Part shown: positions 33,380 through 44,990 of the stretch, piece by piece
Numbering within the stretch: the stretch's first letter is position 1
How the letters are laid out: every line of letters starts with the position of its first letter
Assembly: GCA_948099385.1 (NCBI GenBank)
Contig: CANUEZ040000071.1
Span: 558,001-622,000 of the forward strand
Length of the DNA stretch: 64,000 bases
Direction: 5' to 3'
Source: Fasciola hepatica
Lineage: Eukaryota; Platyhelminthes; Trematoda; Plagiorchiida; Fasciolidae
The notes under the pieces: generated by a model
The model's database searches: none
What the model saw: only the letters and a program-made list of their open reading frames with translations
What the model was told of the DNA's origin: nothing
Program-made: the position numbers and the translations under genes

Positions 33380-34845
33380 ACATATTCGATGCTTCCCTAA
33401 GGTGTAGTGTTTTCCCCTCTCAATGGAAAACTTCCACTATCATACATATGCACAAAAGAGGATCTCGTCTAGATGAAGTTCACTATCGGCCAGTGAACTA
33501 CACCCCGGTCTTGCCCAGAATCGTGGAGAGTGATCAAGGAAAGGCTGACACGCCATCTTCTTAACCATAATCTGATCAATGCTGGTCAGCATGGTATTCT
33601 GAAAGACAGATCGTGTGCGACATGCGTGACAGATTTCCTCAACCTGGTCACAGAGGCTGTCAATATTGATAAATCGGCAATCGTGATCTTTTTGGATATG
33701 ACCAAAGCGTTCGACCGAGTATCCCACATCGAGTTACTAAAGAAGATCAAAACATATGGAATAGTAGGCCAGACGCTCGCCTGGTTTGCATCCTATTTAT
33801 CAGCCGGAGACCAGGTTGTAAGTATAGGCGCAAGCTTGTCTAAACTCCGTCCCGTAACTATTGGTGTGATACAAGGTAGTGCACTCGGCCCACTACTGTT
33901 CCTAATGTACGTTTACGATATATTTACCATTTTCCAACGGGAAGTGCCCTTCCTGTTTGCAGATGATATCAAAATCGTGTACACTTTTGAGCCCGCGGCT
34001 TTAGTCTCTACCATAGATGACATCACAAGGGAACTGCTCGCTCTCAGCTCCTGGAATGGTGATTGGAAATTGAGCTTCTCCGCCGAAAAAAGTAATATTA
34101 TTACGTATAAATGTCACGTCCCCATTGGAAGATTTAGTATAAACGGCAAAGTCACACCCAATAACTCTCAGGTAAGTGACTTGGGTCTACACTATTTATG
34201 TTCGTTAGACTTTTCGGAACACGCAGCCATCCAGGTGGTTGAAGCAGGCCGTACGATCGGGCTCATACATCAAACATTTATTTTGCCAGAAAGCAAACTA
34301 AAATTTTTCAAGTCCCGTGCTAGACCTGTTCTGGAATACGGCTCAATCACTTGTTCCAACGTGAGACCGAGAGACCGAACGGCGCTTGAGAACGTACAAC
34401 GGGCATTCAAGAAACAACTCCTAGGATTTCTTCGCCCTCAAAGTACACGGAACGTTTTGGCCTGCTAATAATCGATCCCTTACGGCTGCGCTGCATAAGA
34501 AATAACCTTCTATTCTTTCACAATATCCTAAAGAATAGACCATGTAGTTCAGCACCGCAGGTGAGAACCCTTTCTAATCATCCCTCACGTAACAATGAGT
34601 TCTTGGTGTCTGTCCCTTTGCCGAAGCTTGCTCTTCGGTCAAACTTCTTCGTCAACAAGTACGCTTCATTGTGGAACAAGCCACCACAATGAATTCGGGC
34701 ACTATCACCGACATCGGTGGCTTTCAAACAGGAAATAGCATAGCACTAAAGTTGGACACTCTGACCAGGATGTGCAATCCCTATATTTCAAGGGCTCAGG
34801 CCTTTGAGGTAGGTATAGGGTACTAATAAATCAAATAACCGCTTT
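33370..34845 (+). pseudogene. LINE C reverse transcriptase
   Basis: The main frame at 33530-34468 gives MIKERLTRHLLNHNLINAGQ, VIFLDMTKAFDRVSHIELLK, GVIQGSALGPLLFLMYVYDI and FADDIKIVYTFEP (FADD codons 33956-33967). It continues to RPVLEYGSITCSNVRPRDRT. A frame change near 33530 separates the N-terminal piece (33370-33564), and another after 34440 separates the C-terminal piece (NPYISRAQAFEVGIGY at about 34770-34826). The long middle frame suggests moderate age. The 5' end lacks endonuclease. Confidence 0.88.
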
Positions 34846-35559
34846 AAACAACCTAGGCTCAATTAGACCCGCCTAGAGTTGGCCTCCTCGCTGCAGCAAT
34901 TGGGGAACCCAGCGATTCTTTCCCACGTTCCAGGACGGCAAAACAATCTCTTTTTTTACAATTAAATACCTTATTTGCGCAAGCCAACATAGCGGCAAAT
35001 GGCATACTCAGGTATAAAAGCATCACGTTGTTAGGGCTGCAAGCAGTGATTTACTTATGTGCAAATTGGGTTTCGGTGAGCATGAACCCCATCGAATAAT
35101 CGCAGGCTGTGGTTGACTCTACCTTTCCCCGTATTTTCTGTCCCATGTAAACCGCATTGGGGATCTGACTTCACGAATATGGCGAGTGGTACCGCGGCAA
35201 ATCTGTGAGCATTCCAAGCTGCGATTGTCTCCCTGCACAGATTTGACCACCGATGAGATGACAGAAACCTCAAAAAGTAAGAGATTAGCATAAAAAGAGA
35301 GAAAAAAATACCCCACTGCTTTGTCTTCCAGGCATACCAGCCTTGTCACATGTGAGCCAAGTCCCCAGGCTGCCGCTTTGTTAAGGATTAAGCGGTGCGG
35401 TTGACCTACTCTCAACGCGGATTGTTACATGCGGCCCATGTTTCGGCCGGGGTGTGGGAGCCGTGATCACCCACCAAAAGCAGCTCCGCCTTCTCTGACA
35501 GCCAGATATCTGACTGTGATGAAACTAAAAAAATAATAATAATAACGTCTAAAAGAGTG
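34846..35559 (+). other. LINE C second-tail remnant plus (AAT)n-ended insertion
   Basis: 34850-34990 is related to the second RT tail of LINE A (RTAKQSLFLQLN against RTAKQSQLFTIN). Further right the sequence is unassigned and ends in (AAT)n at 35527-35543, a retroposon-type tail in plus orientation. LINE similarity resumes at about 35560. I infer a short 3'-tailed retroposon here; its left edge is not defined. Confidence 0.5.
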
Positions 35560-37010
35560 TGGTTCACTCTTGGAGCGGCACGGGCTGGATGCCAATGGAT
35601 GCGTATCGTGCTGCCTCCCTAACTGAAGCAGGCCCTAGTGCCGCCTACCGTGGGCACTGAATGTAGGTCGTTAGAGTTCTCTTCCCTGGCGAAACTTTGG
35701 CCCCATCCGGTTCCCACCTCTTACGGCTCTCCGAACCAGTTCTCATATGGGTGTTTTCCTGCTTTGTAATATGCTAACGACGAGAAAGATATCACGGTAA
35801 CCAAGCAATCACCACTATATCGGATATCCTTGCTCTTAATCAAGTATAATCTCAGCTTACTAGCACCTCGAGTATGGGCATAGGCGAACTTACTGCTACG
35901 TTTCTCGGCACAAGACCAATTTTCTTTAGTGCGTCACCACCGACACCATCATAATTTCTCCGACTTTAGGGCCCCTTAGGAACCATTCAATATAGAGTAA
36001 CCATCATACCGGAAGAGACGGTAACAAATATAATGCTTCGCTAGTAGGGTACCAATCCCATTAACTCACATCCTGTTCTTTCAAACCTAGCATACCGCCT
36101 CGGTGCTGAACTGCAGTCTGCGTAAGCAAACTGTATCGTGGGTTATCATTTCTGGATCCTCTTAACCGTGAAGCCCTAGGTTTTTCTCAGTATCCCAACA
36201 CTGCCATACCAACTTGCGAACCATTATTCCTCTAGAATTCATAAAAATTGCCCAACCGGCGGACGCAACCCTGCCAGCTTTTATTATTATAACTCAGTCC
36301 CCGGCAAACCCATTTTATCCAAAACGTGGAGTAGGTACCACTGACCGCTTAAATGGAACTTTATTCTTGCCCCATTCACATAAACCTAACCAGTTCACTA
36401 CTGTTGTCGTCATATATTACCCTAACCAACAACTGGAACCACATCGAGAATGCAATCCCTATTCATTTCAGGTCCGTTGCCACTCACTACCTCAGTTGCC
36501 AAACTGGATAACCAAAGATGCCACTTTGGCTCGTACCGACAGTAACCCAAGTGGAACCTTTCATAGCATCTGGGACTGCAATCAAGCCACGCGGCAGAAA
36601 ACACCCCCAACTGCCAATCAGATTGATTAGTGTTTCCTAACGCAAAACCTCTCCTGCGGATATCAACAATGCAGCCGGCACAAGTAACAGTTCACGCGCA
36701 ACTTGCTAATACACCTAACGTCATTTAAATCCGTCATATCTCGCCACACTCGGCTAATGGACCGACACGTATCCTCCACCCCACCAGAGGAACCATACCC
36801 ATTGAATGTTGTACATTACCATGTAACTCCTTTTCGTACAGCTGCCGCAGGTGATACTCTATGCGGTCCGTTTGGGCTGATACGCAATTCACGGAATTAC
36901 TTCCCCCTACTGGACCATATAATATCCATCCCAGAGCTGTGTGTATGGCATAAGGTGCCTGGCGGAAGTGCCCGGCGTACCTCTGGCACGTAGCAGCTGA
37001 TAAGGAGATT
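35560..37010 (+). repeat. LINE C 3' region
   Basis: Reverse complement of LINE copy 1, about 2450-3865. Clear anchors include CTTGGAGCGGCACGGGCTGG, GAAAGATATCACGGTAACCA and AACCGTGAAGCCCTAGG, and the antisense block at 36422-36610 resembling 2900-3060. Strongly diverged. The 3' boundary near 37010 is approximate; BEL-3 protease sequence begins by 37026. Confidence 0.65.
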
Positions 37011-37999
37011 CATTTGTTCGTCTTCTCAGTCTACAACGGTTATATCCTGCAGGTGGCGCCACCCAGTCGAGAATGCGTTCACCGGCCTTGGTGCTCGCAC
37101 AGGGATATCAGCTATTGTGAATGCTTCCGTTGGTTCGGTTTGCTCGTTAGTGTCTAAGGAGATGAGTTGCAACGTCAACCGGCCGGCAGTCAGTGATTGT
37201 GTTCCGCCCACCGTGCTCACTGCTAACGAAGTCGCACGTTTAGCGAGCCTCTGTTTGTCGGAAAACCACTGTTTCAGTGAGGTAGTGTCAGATCCACTGT
37301 CAATGAAAGCCAACGCTTTGACCACTCCAGTTGGGGTCACCACTCCCACGGCAACTACTCCTTAACGTACTGGTTTACTGGCAGACCGTGACGTTGAACA
37401 AATCACGCTGAGCTTGGTATTTGTCTCCGGCGTTGCTTCTCTCTCTGACGGTGTCTGCCCGCGCAACCCTCATGGCCACATCTGGTCTTTGTTCGGCAAG
37501 CTGCCGCCCGGTGCATGGTGTTGAGGCATATAGAGCACTCTCCTGTCATCTTCGCCATTCCCAAACCATCGTTTATTGTGGAGTTGACGAACTTGGGGCA
37601 TTCTACTAGCCCACGGCTAGCATCACATGACCTGCAACTTCGTTGGGCTATGGCGTCGCGTGAAATGGCGTGTGTATTGGTTCAAGGCTGATATTTCGGC
37701 TGTTCCCGAGCAGTGGTTTGAACCCGGCTAGTGCTGGATTTGTTCGCTCGGTTGCTGTCCCGGATGAGTCGACCAAATCTGCTGTCGGCTATCTTGGTTT
37801 GACTGTCCAAGTGTTCGGTCAGATCTTCGGAGTTAGCCTCCCGGTCGCCCCGGCTCATACGTTCCGCCTCTTCCGCCCACCGACCCTGTAGTTAGGGAGA
37901 GAGATGACGGACTATGCCCCCAAAGTTTGCTTAGCATCTGGGTCAGCTCGGTAACTTAAATGGTCGGGGGCTGTTAAACATTTGTGCATTTACTGCAGT
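37011..37999 (-). pseudogene. BEL-3 gag end and aspartic protease
   Basis: Minus strand 37026-37349 encodes VVTPTGVVKALAFIDSGSDT (protease DSGS) and TAGRLTLQLISLDTNEQTEP, aligning with the BEL-4 protease. Upstream, 37350-37999 in mixed frames gives the CCHC region (CHVRHMAANC) and the end of the capsid-like domain (DHLSYRADPDAKQTLG, IVRHLSP). Many frameshifts. The left end abuts LINE C, so everything from RT motif 1 onward is missing here. Confidence 0.8.
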
Positions 38000-38573
38000 G
38001 TAGCACAGCCTGATTATTATATAATCCCTAGCAATGGATCCCTCTTTTTTCTCCGCCGTCTCCCGCTACCACCCTTTCCCATATCAACTTCGAGCCCCTT
38101 TCATACGTGCCCGACAGTTTCGGGATATCTCCAATTGGGCCACAGGCATTTCCTGTGTGTCTTCTAGTTAGGTCTGCTTTTGCATGGTCCACCGATGGTA
38201 AAGACAACGTTACTTCATGAAGTTCTTTTGCAGTTCAAAATATTTTGACCTGTCACTATCCTATTGCCCTGGTCCGTCACCACATGTCGCACCTGCATTG
38301 ATCAAATAATTAGACCCATTCTCACCTGTTCTCTTCGATCCTGTCCTTCATCTTCAGTCTTTCATGAACTACTCCTCACAGTCTTCATCACTTCTGTGCT
38401 TCCGCATTCTTTTTTTCTCTGTTGGGCCGCCATGCGCATCTGTCGTGAAGATAACTCACCACAACATTCCAAAAGTAATTTTACAACCATTTGATCTAAC
38501 CTTACCTACCCCTCCCAATGACTGATAATTTCTTTCTAGGACCCCATTGTTATTGCTCCTGCTCCTCTTACAT

Positions 38574-38613
<40 letters not shown>

Positions 38614-39484
38614 GCTTGCGCACATGTGGATATGTGCACGCGCTCTGCATCTTGCAGTTCCCCACAGGCTATTTCTCTTGCTATCACCCCGCCGACCGTC
38701 ATGATAAGCATCCACCAATCCTACATCTGTGCCTCAAATCTTCCGTATCCAATCCTTCTAAATCGTTTTTGTCATCTGATCTACCCTCTACGTCTTGTAT
38801 TGCTCGCTCCCTGTTTTGCAATGAGTTTTGTGCCCTGCCCGCCGATCATCCACTGCAGAGTACCAATGCTTTATTGATATCTAACCCACTGCAGTGCATG
38901 ACACTTTTTTCTCCATCGTCCCTCGCTACTGCAGTTTCTTACGCCAAATTCTAGCCTTTCTCATGTATATCAGTCGGCTTCCAGATGTCTCCACCCGGAC
39001 CAGTCATCCCCCCATCTGACCTTGAACATCAAACCCACCGGGCTTCCTTTTAAATCAGCCCTTGAGTTCATTTAAACTCCCTACCACCTCTGTGGTGTAC
39101 ACACACTTATCCCATTTTCACCCACTTTATTCCCCCTACTGGGCCTTTTGATCCCAATTTTTCAAGCAAATTTCCACATTTTTATGGACTATATCTGTTC
39201 ATTCTATCACTTTTATCAACAAGATCATGCACACGGCATGCTTCAGGCGTCTCCGAAATAAACCAATATTATTATTATTATTCCCATTTTTCTTCTGCGC
39301 GCATACATCCATCATACGTTTATCTCCCTCTTAAGCCTACCCATCACAGTTTTTCCACGCGTATTTCTACTTTTTCACGGACTCTGTTGGTCCACTTCGT
39401 CGCTTGTAAAGACATGATCATGCGTCCAGCATGCTTCAGGCGTTTCCGAAGTAAAACATTAACATTATTATTATTATTATTATT
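38000..39484 (+). mobile_element. ATT-tailed retroposon inserted in BEL-3 gag
   Basis: It interrupts Gag between the codons for DLVIK (39485-39500) and the following M-x-C-x-x-A (about 37975-37999); only a few bases (ATTT) could be duplicated. It ends in (ATT)n at 39463-39484, so it is a plus-strand retroposon. The plus strand is pyrimidine-rich. The tail segment is present twice: GCATGCTTCAGGCGTCTCCGA before an (ATT)n tract at 39274-39290, and GCATGCTTCAGGCGTTTCCG before the terminal tract. No coding domain recognised. The tail resembles the minus-strand sequence at 48206-48245. Confidence 0.7.
38575..38609. repeat. (TA)n microsatellite
   Basis: About 16 uninterrupted AT dinucleotides inside the ATT-tailed retroposon. 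It produces a spurious run of Tyr-Ile codons in some frames. Confidence 0.95.
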
Positions 39485-40223
39485 TTGATCACGAGGTCGG
39501 CCATTGTGTAGACGTCGCCCTTAGTTCTTTTTGCCTGTACCAACACTCCCTCTATTAGGTTACGGGCTACGTTGAATGGCTGGCCAAACATGTCCCTCAG
39601 AATCTTCTTGCCCGGGTGCAGCCTTGTTCTTGGCCGAGCGTGGTACACCTATCGATAGCTTCTCTTTCTCGGCCTCGACAGTAGTGAATCAGGTAGAGAA
39701 GCCTTTACCCAGGGTCGGTTGTCTTGTATTCGACGAAAGTTTCAAATCGTCCGATAAACTTGCAGCAATGTTCATATCGTCCGCCGAAAACTGTTGGTTC
39801 TACTGTTGGCAGATCGATCGCTGGTATCGTTGATGTTTTATATTCAACGACCGGCGTGGAGTTTCCTATTTTATTGTGCCCTGATCTATGGGAAAAGTCG
39901 TAGTCGCTGTCCTTCTGCTCACGCGTGTTCTCTCTATACTTCTCTACCTCTTCCTGAGCCCGCTGTCTAGCTGATAACAGTTATCGTTCTGGGTCTAATA
40001 TCCCCAGTATAAATAGATCGATATTCTTACAATCCATATTACCATCAGTAGTACACGGGCTAGCACTGACAGGACTAGGTGACCTGGCATTGACCAAAGA
40101 ATCAACGGCACCCAAAACCTCTCCAGTGACTTGCTGTATTACTTCCTGTCCAGATTCTAATGTCTCCGACCCTTTTCTGGGCCCGCTGCGTATTTTCTCG
40201 TTCCCTGTTGATCAACTGAGTAT
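39485..40223 (-). pseudogene. gag: BEL-3 gag N-terminal part
   Basis: Minus strand: VTGEVLGAVDSLVNARSPSP and CKNIDLFILGILDPER followed by a stop, then AEKLSIGVPRSAKNKAAPGQ (39640-39660 region) and FGQPFNVARNLIEGVLVQAK, KGDVYTMADLVIK (39436-39648). It aligns in order with BEL-4 Gag residues about 20-70 and 190-232. The segment next to the LTR reads ACAATACTCAG, comparable to the leader of BEL-1 and BEL-4. Frames change several times. Confidence 0.8.
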
Positions 40224-40581
40224 TGTAAAACGCCTTTGAGCAAGGCGTAGCCAAACTCGCAACGGATCCCGAGATCGAAAGGCGATTATCCGTGAAATTC
40301 TACTATACTAAATTATTGAATGAACAATGACACAAAGCGCATGCAAACCACAATTATTCGATCACAATGACCCAGAAAAGCGAACCGAATTGCGGCGTGC
40401 GAGGGAGGGGCACATGCACCACGCAGGTCCAGAACGGCGTGCTGGACGCGAACAAGCAAACGTTGGTCCATAAAAACAAACAGTGCATAAAACAAATCAA
40501 CAGTGTAAGTCAGTGAGTGGTGCTAAGGAAAACATGTAACCGCAGTGGCTTTTGGGAGATTTTCCACTACCGGTCGTTACA
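40224..40581 (-). repeat. BEL-3 5' LTR
   Basis: 358 bp with intact minus-strand TGTAACGACCGG start and TTTTACA end. Partner of 22385-22742. On its left the Gag leader begins, as expected for a 5' LTR on the minus strand. Confidence 0.85.
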
Positions 40582-42700
40582 CACGCTGTTGGCCTGGTAC
40601 GTTAACGTGATCGATGGTGTTTCAACACAAACGATCCTTCAAATATTCCACTGAATTTTACCGTCTTTCGGCAACTACCAGCACTTTGGTTTGTTGCCCT
40701 TTCCTTAGGCCTTTCTCAGTGTCCAGCCAGTGCCTGGTATTCGGAGTAATAGACAGTTGGGCCCCCTGTTTTTTCCAACCTTCTTCGGATCCTCGAGTCG
40801 AGGTTATTAATTATATCAGTCTCAGTCAGCGGTAACCACTTTTCCACTGCGTCGGTTATTTTATGCTTTTTCACTTCAGTTTATTTTACCCCTTATAGTA
40901 TAAGTGACCGTAAATGTGCACCTTTGAAATGGACGCGCTAGCCTTTGAGTAGGCATTGTTCAGGAAGCGCAAAACTACGGTTTGGATTGCGCAGCTAGGT
41001 TCATCCCCTGTTGTGAGCAAAGAAACCGTAGAAACTGGCAATCTCATTACTTGGTCACAACTCGTACCCCACATCTCGTCGACGGAGCACAAAACGGTGA
41101 TGGTTATTGTTTATTTCTCTTTATCGGACAAGAGGCATGCAATAAGATTAGCCGGAGTTTGCGGCTGAGGCATATGAAGAGAAATGAACAAAATGACATC
41201 CATGATGTGTAAAATGAGGCGAAATGCAAGGTCACTAACTAAGGTGAGTTCCTTATGATTCCCCTGGCATAACTGTCTCAAGATCTTTGGAAGAAAATGC
41301 AGTGGACGGAGGTCAGCTGAGCGGAAAGTCGAATAATAGAAGGATTGACAACGAAATTGTTAGAAGTGAAGGGGTAAAATGTCTGGTCCAGCCATTGCCA
41401 ACTGAAGCTTTTCGTCGGTATCTCAACAGGGGCCCTTCTAAAGGATGTTACTGTATCCGACCTTGCTCAGTGTCCCCAGCTAATCAGGAAGACCAAGGCG
41501 CAAAAGAGTAGCTTCGACACGCCATAATGTTGAGAATGGTCACCTATGTAACATCTATAATGGTTGAAATTACCCTATTGCTTAAATACATAGGCATCTT
41601 GGCTAACTTCGGACTTCTTATTCAAACTTTGCTTCTGCTAACACTGTTTTTTGGTCAACACCCCATCTACGCCTGATGTACTGATTCCCCCTTCCATGGC
41701 CGTGCTTTCCTAGTGAGATAACCTCGCGGGAATTCGATGTGGGGCTGAGTCACTGACCCAGGACAGCTTCGTTTTATTACGATTTGGTTCAACTTTCTCG
41801 CTCGTGTTGGCAGGTCGTAGACGTTCACTTTGTTTACGCTGACTTTTGGCTGCTACACTGGGGAGGCTGCTCTTTGGGCCTGAATTAACGTTCAGAACTT
41901 AATCGATTTGCTTGGACCATAGGACAGACACTCTGCACTTATTCTTCTTGATCAACAGTTCTCACCGTCCAGAGTTCCATTCTGCTTTTGACCACCTTTT
42001 GGCTGGACAGTGACTGAGGCTCATTGTCGAAGGTATGATCGATTTGTGCTTCTACTTTGCCTCAGCAATGGTATCATAGATGTTGCAGAGCAATCGTATT
42101 TTTTTCAGGTCACAAGTTGCTTTTGGGCCTTAAGGTGCTACCCAGAATGGATAAGCTTGTTACTCGGTGAAGCGAGCGGTAAATTGTTGATCGACTTCAC
42201 CCGGACCAGGACTTATACTTTTTGTTCGTTATGGCATACACTACATTATTGCTGGTCGCTCGGTGGCACCCAACTTGTCGGGCACGGGCGCTGAATTCAG
42301 TGCTCTCCCACTTTCAGTTCAAAGCCTGGATAAATGCCCCCTTCACAAGAGGCTGTATTCACTTGGCTCGAAAAAGAGAGGTTTGACCTGAGAGTGTCTT
42401 GAAAATACGGAAAATAGTTGCTCAGACCCAAATTTCTGCATTCTCAGGCACAGGATCTTCGGTTTTTTGGGACCATCTCATCGGCTATTCAAATTTTTAC
42501 TTCAATCTTCCCTGCCCAGTAGAAACCTTGCACTTGCATCGCGACCATCTCACCAGCTCAAGCAGCTTCGTCGCAAGAAGGAATGCGCCCTCTAACACCA
42601 TGGTCTATCAGCTGTCAGGGCTCTAAAAATCGATCAAGACTCGGTCATACTGCCGCAATTCCATCTACGCGCGTACCTTTCTAGGCAACAGAAGCCAACG
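40582..42700. other. Unassigned 2.1 kb
   Basis: No motif recognised in six frames. Frames 40614-40835, 41287-41511 and 42010-42294 (+) have no familiar domain. Probably decayed LTR-element sequence belonging with the Gypsy-like tail downstream, but this is a guess from position only. Confidence 0.35.
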
Positions 42701-43639
42701 TGACATATCAAAGCCCTTGTTATATTCAATTGGTGGCTCATTCACACGCAAACTAGCTGTTTTGCTTAATGAGCCGAACAATTCATTCAGCAGAGCGTCA
42801 GGATCATTTGCTCCCGAACCTCCTGAAGAAGGTCAACTTCAGAAACCTCAACTTTGCTTTCCAACCGTGGACGTTTACAGGCAGCTGTTTCCCCCTAAAC
42901 CCGGAAAGTCTTACGGATCGGGCGGAGTCAACCCTGTGGTGCTCAAGGATTGTTTGGTTACCGTCAGTCCTATTCTGCCTGATACTATAGGCCAATGTAT
43001 GCAGAGCAGAAACTCCTGTCTTCAAGAAGGCAGTAGTTATGTAGCCAGTTCCCCATAACGTCCGTCGAAATCCCGCCCCACTGCGCGTCCCTCCACCTCC
43101 CTTGAAGCTTGAGAACGGTTCGTTTTCCAACGACTATACGAAAATTTTGCCTTTTTTAATCCTGATCATTTTCCTTACCGACAATCAAGCTTTATCTTTG
43201 ACATCCTCGTAAAATCGACCCAGTCAATTCCGTTTAAAGTTGACAGGAAGAGTGAAACGGTAAGAATAGGCTTCCCATTGATGGCTGCGTGCAATTTGGG
43301 TTACAGTTATTTTGGGGTATACCTTGTATGTTCGGCTGTGTTGGTTCTTTCATGAGAGCATACTACCCCGAAAGAACATTATGGTTGAGCTTTTTCGAAG
43401 CCAGCCCAAAATTCTGCCCATCACTTCAGAACACTCCCACTGATTACTGGTGTTTCCGATCGTATCGTAAGATATGCTTTCCGGTTGTGAATGTGGCGTA
43501 ACCGCATCAAATGAGGAATTGACTTTTGGTCGGACTGATTGAATACCCGGAGATTTCTTACACTGGATCGCCTGAGTGGTGAAAGCTGATCCCTATAAGC
43601 CGAACGGCTGGCTTCACAGATACGCAGTTTGCAACTTCA
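42701..43639 (+). other. Degenerate sequence with a possible LINE RT block
   Basis: 42880-43020 reads KSYGSGGVNPVVLKDC then LVTVSPILPDTIGQCMQS, resembling the G-P-D-G-V-x-P-V-V-L-K block of LINE RTs, followed in a shifted frame by AETPVFKKAV (compare PIFKK). No further RT motif follows. Low confidence. Confidence 0.35.
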
Positions 43640-44000
43640 TAGGCTACGACCAGAGTCTCCATTGACCCATATTCTGCTAGATCGGTCTACTTGCGTCTTC
43701 GCCTTCAAGCCCATGGATAGGGCTGGAACCTCTCTACGGTGGTCTCAAGAAGGTCCTTTCAAGAGGAATGAACGGCGCGATGAAGTCTACCCTGCCGATG
43801 GAAAGTTACTCCAGAAACCGTATCTGTCGACCTTTGTGAGGTAGCGCACCTTGAGCGCGGTCTGGAAAGGAGGATGCTGTCCAACGGTAGTGCTCCGATA
43901 GTTCCTCCAGCCATCACCCCAGATGCCACTCCATCGACTCAAACAGAGCAAACAGTGGAGCTGAAGCACACAGTGCGCCCGGGCCGTCATATAATTTAGC
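43640..44000 (+). pseudogene. Possible Ty3/Gypsy polyprotein C-terminus
   Basis: In shifting frames: CVFAFKPMDRAGTSL, LYGGLKKVLSRG and PETVSVDLCEVAHLERG, then a Pro/Thr-rich tail ending VRPGRHII and a stop at about 43998. The order (VFV..., P-Y-x-G-x-x-K-V-L-x-R, E-T-V-S-V-D-R-L-K-x-A-H-L, basic R-x-G-R end) is what I expect after the integrase core in flatworm Gypsy elements. No RT or LTR was identified nearby, so this is tentative. Confidence 0.45.
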
Positions 44001-44633
44001 CTAAGAATCTATTAAGTGGTGCTCATTTTTACCCCGCTTAACGTGGTTTTTACCGATTCACACTTCATAAAACCATTATAAAATCAAAGGTCTAATGGTA
44101 CACTTTGTAGATTTCGCACTGCGTAGACCGGCCCCTACTAGTTCCGCTTTTGCTCGTCTGCTTTATTTTGCTTTACATTTCACGGATAAACCTCGGGAAA
44201 ATCGCGTTCGTGTCGTTGTGCTTGGCCTATGATTTCATGTGCTTACACAAGCGCGCCAGGTGCGCACCCCGCGCAATCATGAAGGCAAGCAGGCAATGTT
44301 GAATGCAAGTACGCAGTTGGCGTTTGTCGTGCTTTATCTCGGACAGCTCTATTCAATTAGTTTAAATCTCGTGTTGCACAACCCAGCACGACTTAACCCG
44401 ATTGTACAGTATCCTCAGGCTTCCGATAACAGGCATCACTTACTCTCAAACTTGCATGCTCGTTTGCGTTTTCACTTGATCGCTTGTACTGGCACTTAGG
44501 TTATTTAGCTACGGAATGCACTTTTTCCCTCACAGGTGCGCCTTTCTTCCGCCCACTGAGATCCGAGACTAAGCTGGTGTATTTCGTACGGCAGACGGTA
44601 TTCCTTGAGACTAATGGGTGAGGCAGTGGTAGA
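44001..44633. other. Unassigned spacer
   Basis: No feature recognised. It ends in GTAGA (44629-44633), the left target duplication of the solo LTR that follows. Confidence 0.4.
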
Positions 44634-44990
44634 TGTGAGTAGCCATATTCGGGAAATGAGCAACGAGCAGCCAGTTCAAACGAACCCCAAAATCAGAACA
44701 AGGTTGATTCATAGTTTCTAAGGTACTAAATCAAATATCACAAAAAGTACAAAAACGTGCAAAACTCAAGTATACGGTCAAGTTGACTCAACAGTAAAGC
44801 CCAAGGATTCAGAGTCCCCTGGTACAGGCACAACGGTCAGAAACGGTTCAAGGCAGAGTTCAAACGTCTCATACGAACAAAAGGAGGTGCAGAAGCAATG
44901 AATGGATGAGCTTGACAGAGTAATGTCGTATATAGTCGTATTCACAAAGCAAGCAGATCGTTCGGAAGGATTTTCAGTATGTCCCCTACA
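44634..44990 (-). repeat. Solo BEL LTR with target duplication
   Basis: 357 bp, homologous along its length to the BEL-4 LTRs (shared CAGAACAAGGTTGATTCATAG-type segment, AACGGTTCAAGGC, ATTTTCAGTAT). Minus-strand ends are TGTAGGGG and CTCACA. It is flanked by the perfect pentamer GTAGA at 44629-44633 and 44991-44995. An LTR with a matching duplication and no internal region is the product of LTR-LTR recombination. Confidence 0.9.

Larger units (their letters stand above)
33370..37010 (+). mobile_element. LINE C: older CR1/Jockey-type copy, opposite strand, inside BEL-3
   Basis: Plus strand. It begins within the RT (LTNIFDASLRCSVFPSQWKT) and runs through the RT C-terminus, a partial second tail (34880-35000), an (AAT)n-tailed insertion and a 3' region (35560-37010). 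The 3' region matches the reverse complement of about 2450-3865 in LINE copy 1. It replaces about 1.4 kb of BEL-3 RT, so its arrival was probably coupled to a deletion, or it entered an element already lacking RT. More diverged than LINEs A and B. Confidence 0.8.
22385..40581 (-). mobile_element. BEL-3: minus-strand BEL/Pao element expanded by four nested insertions
   Basis: LTRs lie at 40224-40581 (5') and 22385-22742 (3'), minus strand. BEL pieces occur between them in correct order: Gag 39485-40223, end of Gag and protease 37011-37999, RNase H 32992-33379, linker 28715-29267, integrase 23270-24420 and 3' UTR 22743-23270. Intervening blocks are other transposons. The BEL pieces sum to about 5.06 kb. 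The RT segment (about 1.4 kb by comparison with BEL-1) is absent where LINE C sits. The flanking pentamers ACCGC (left) and CACGC (right) match only partly, so the duplication is not clean. Confidence 0.85.

Noticed and set aside
38456..38954. Frames with Tyr-Ile runs around 38580
   Set aside because: Translation of a (TA)n microsatellite.
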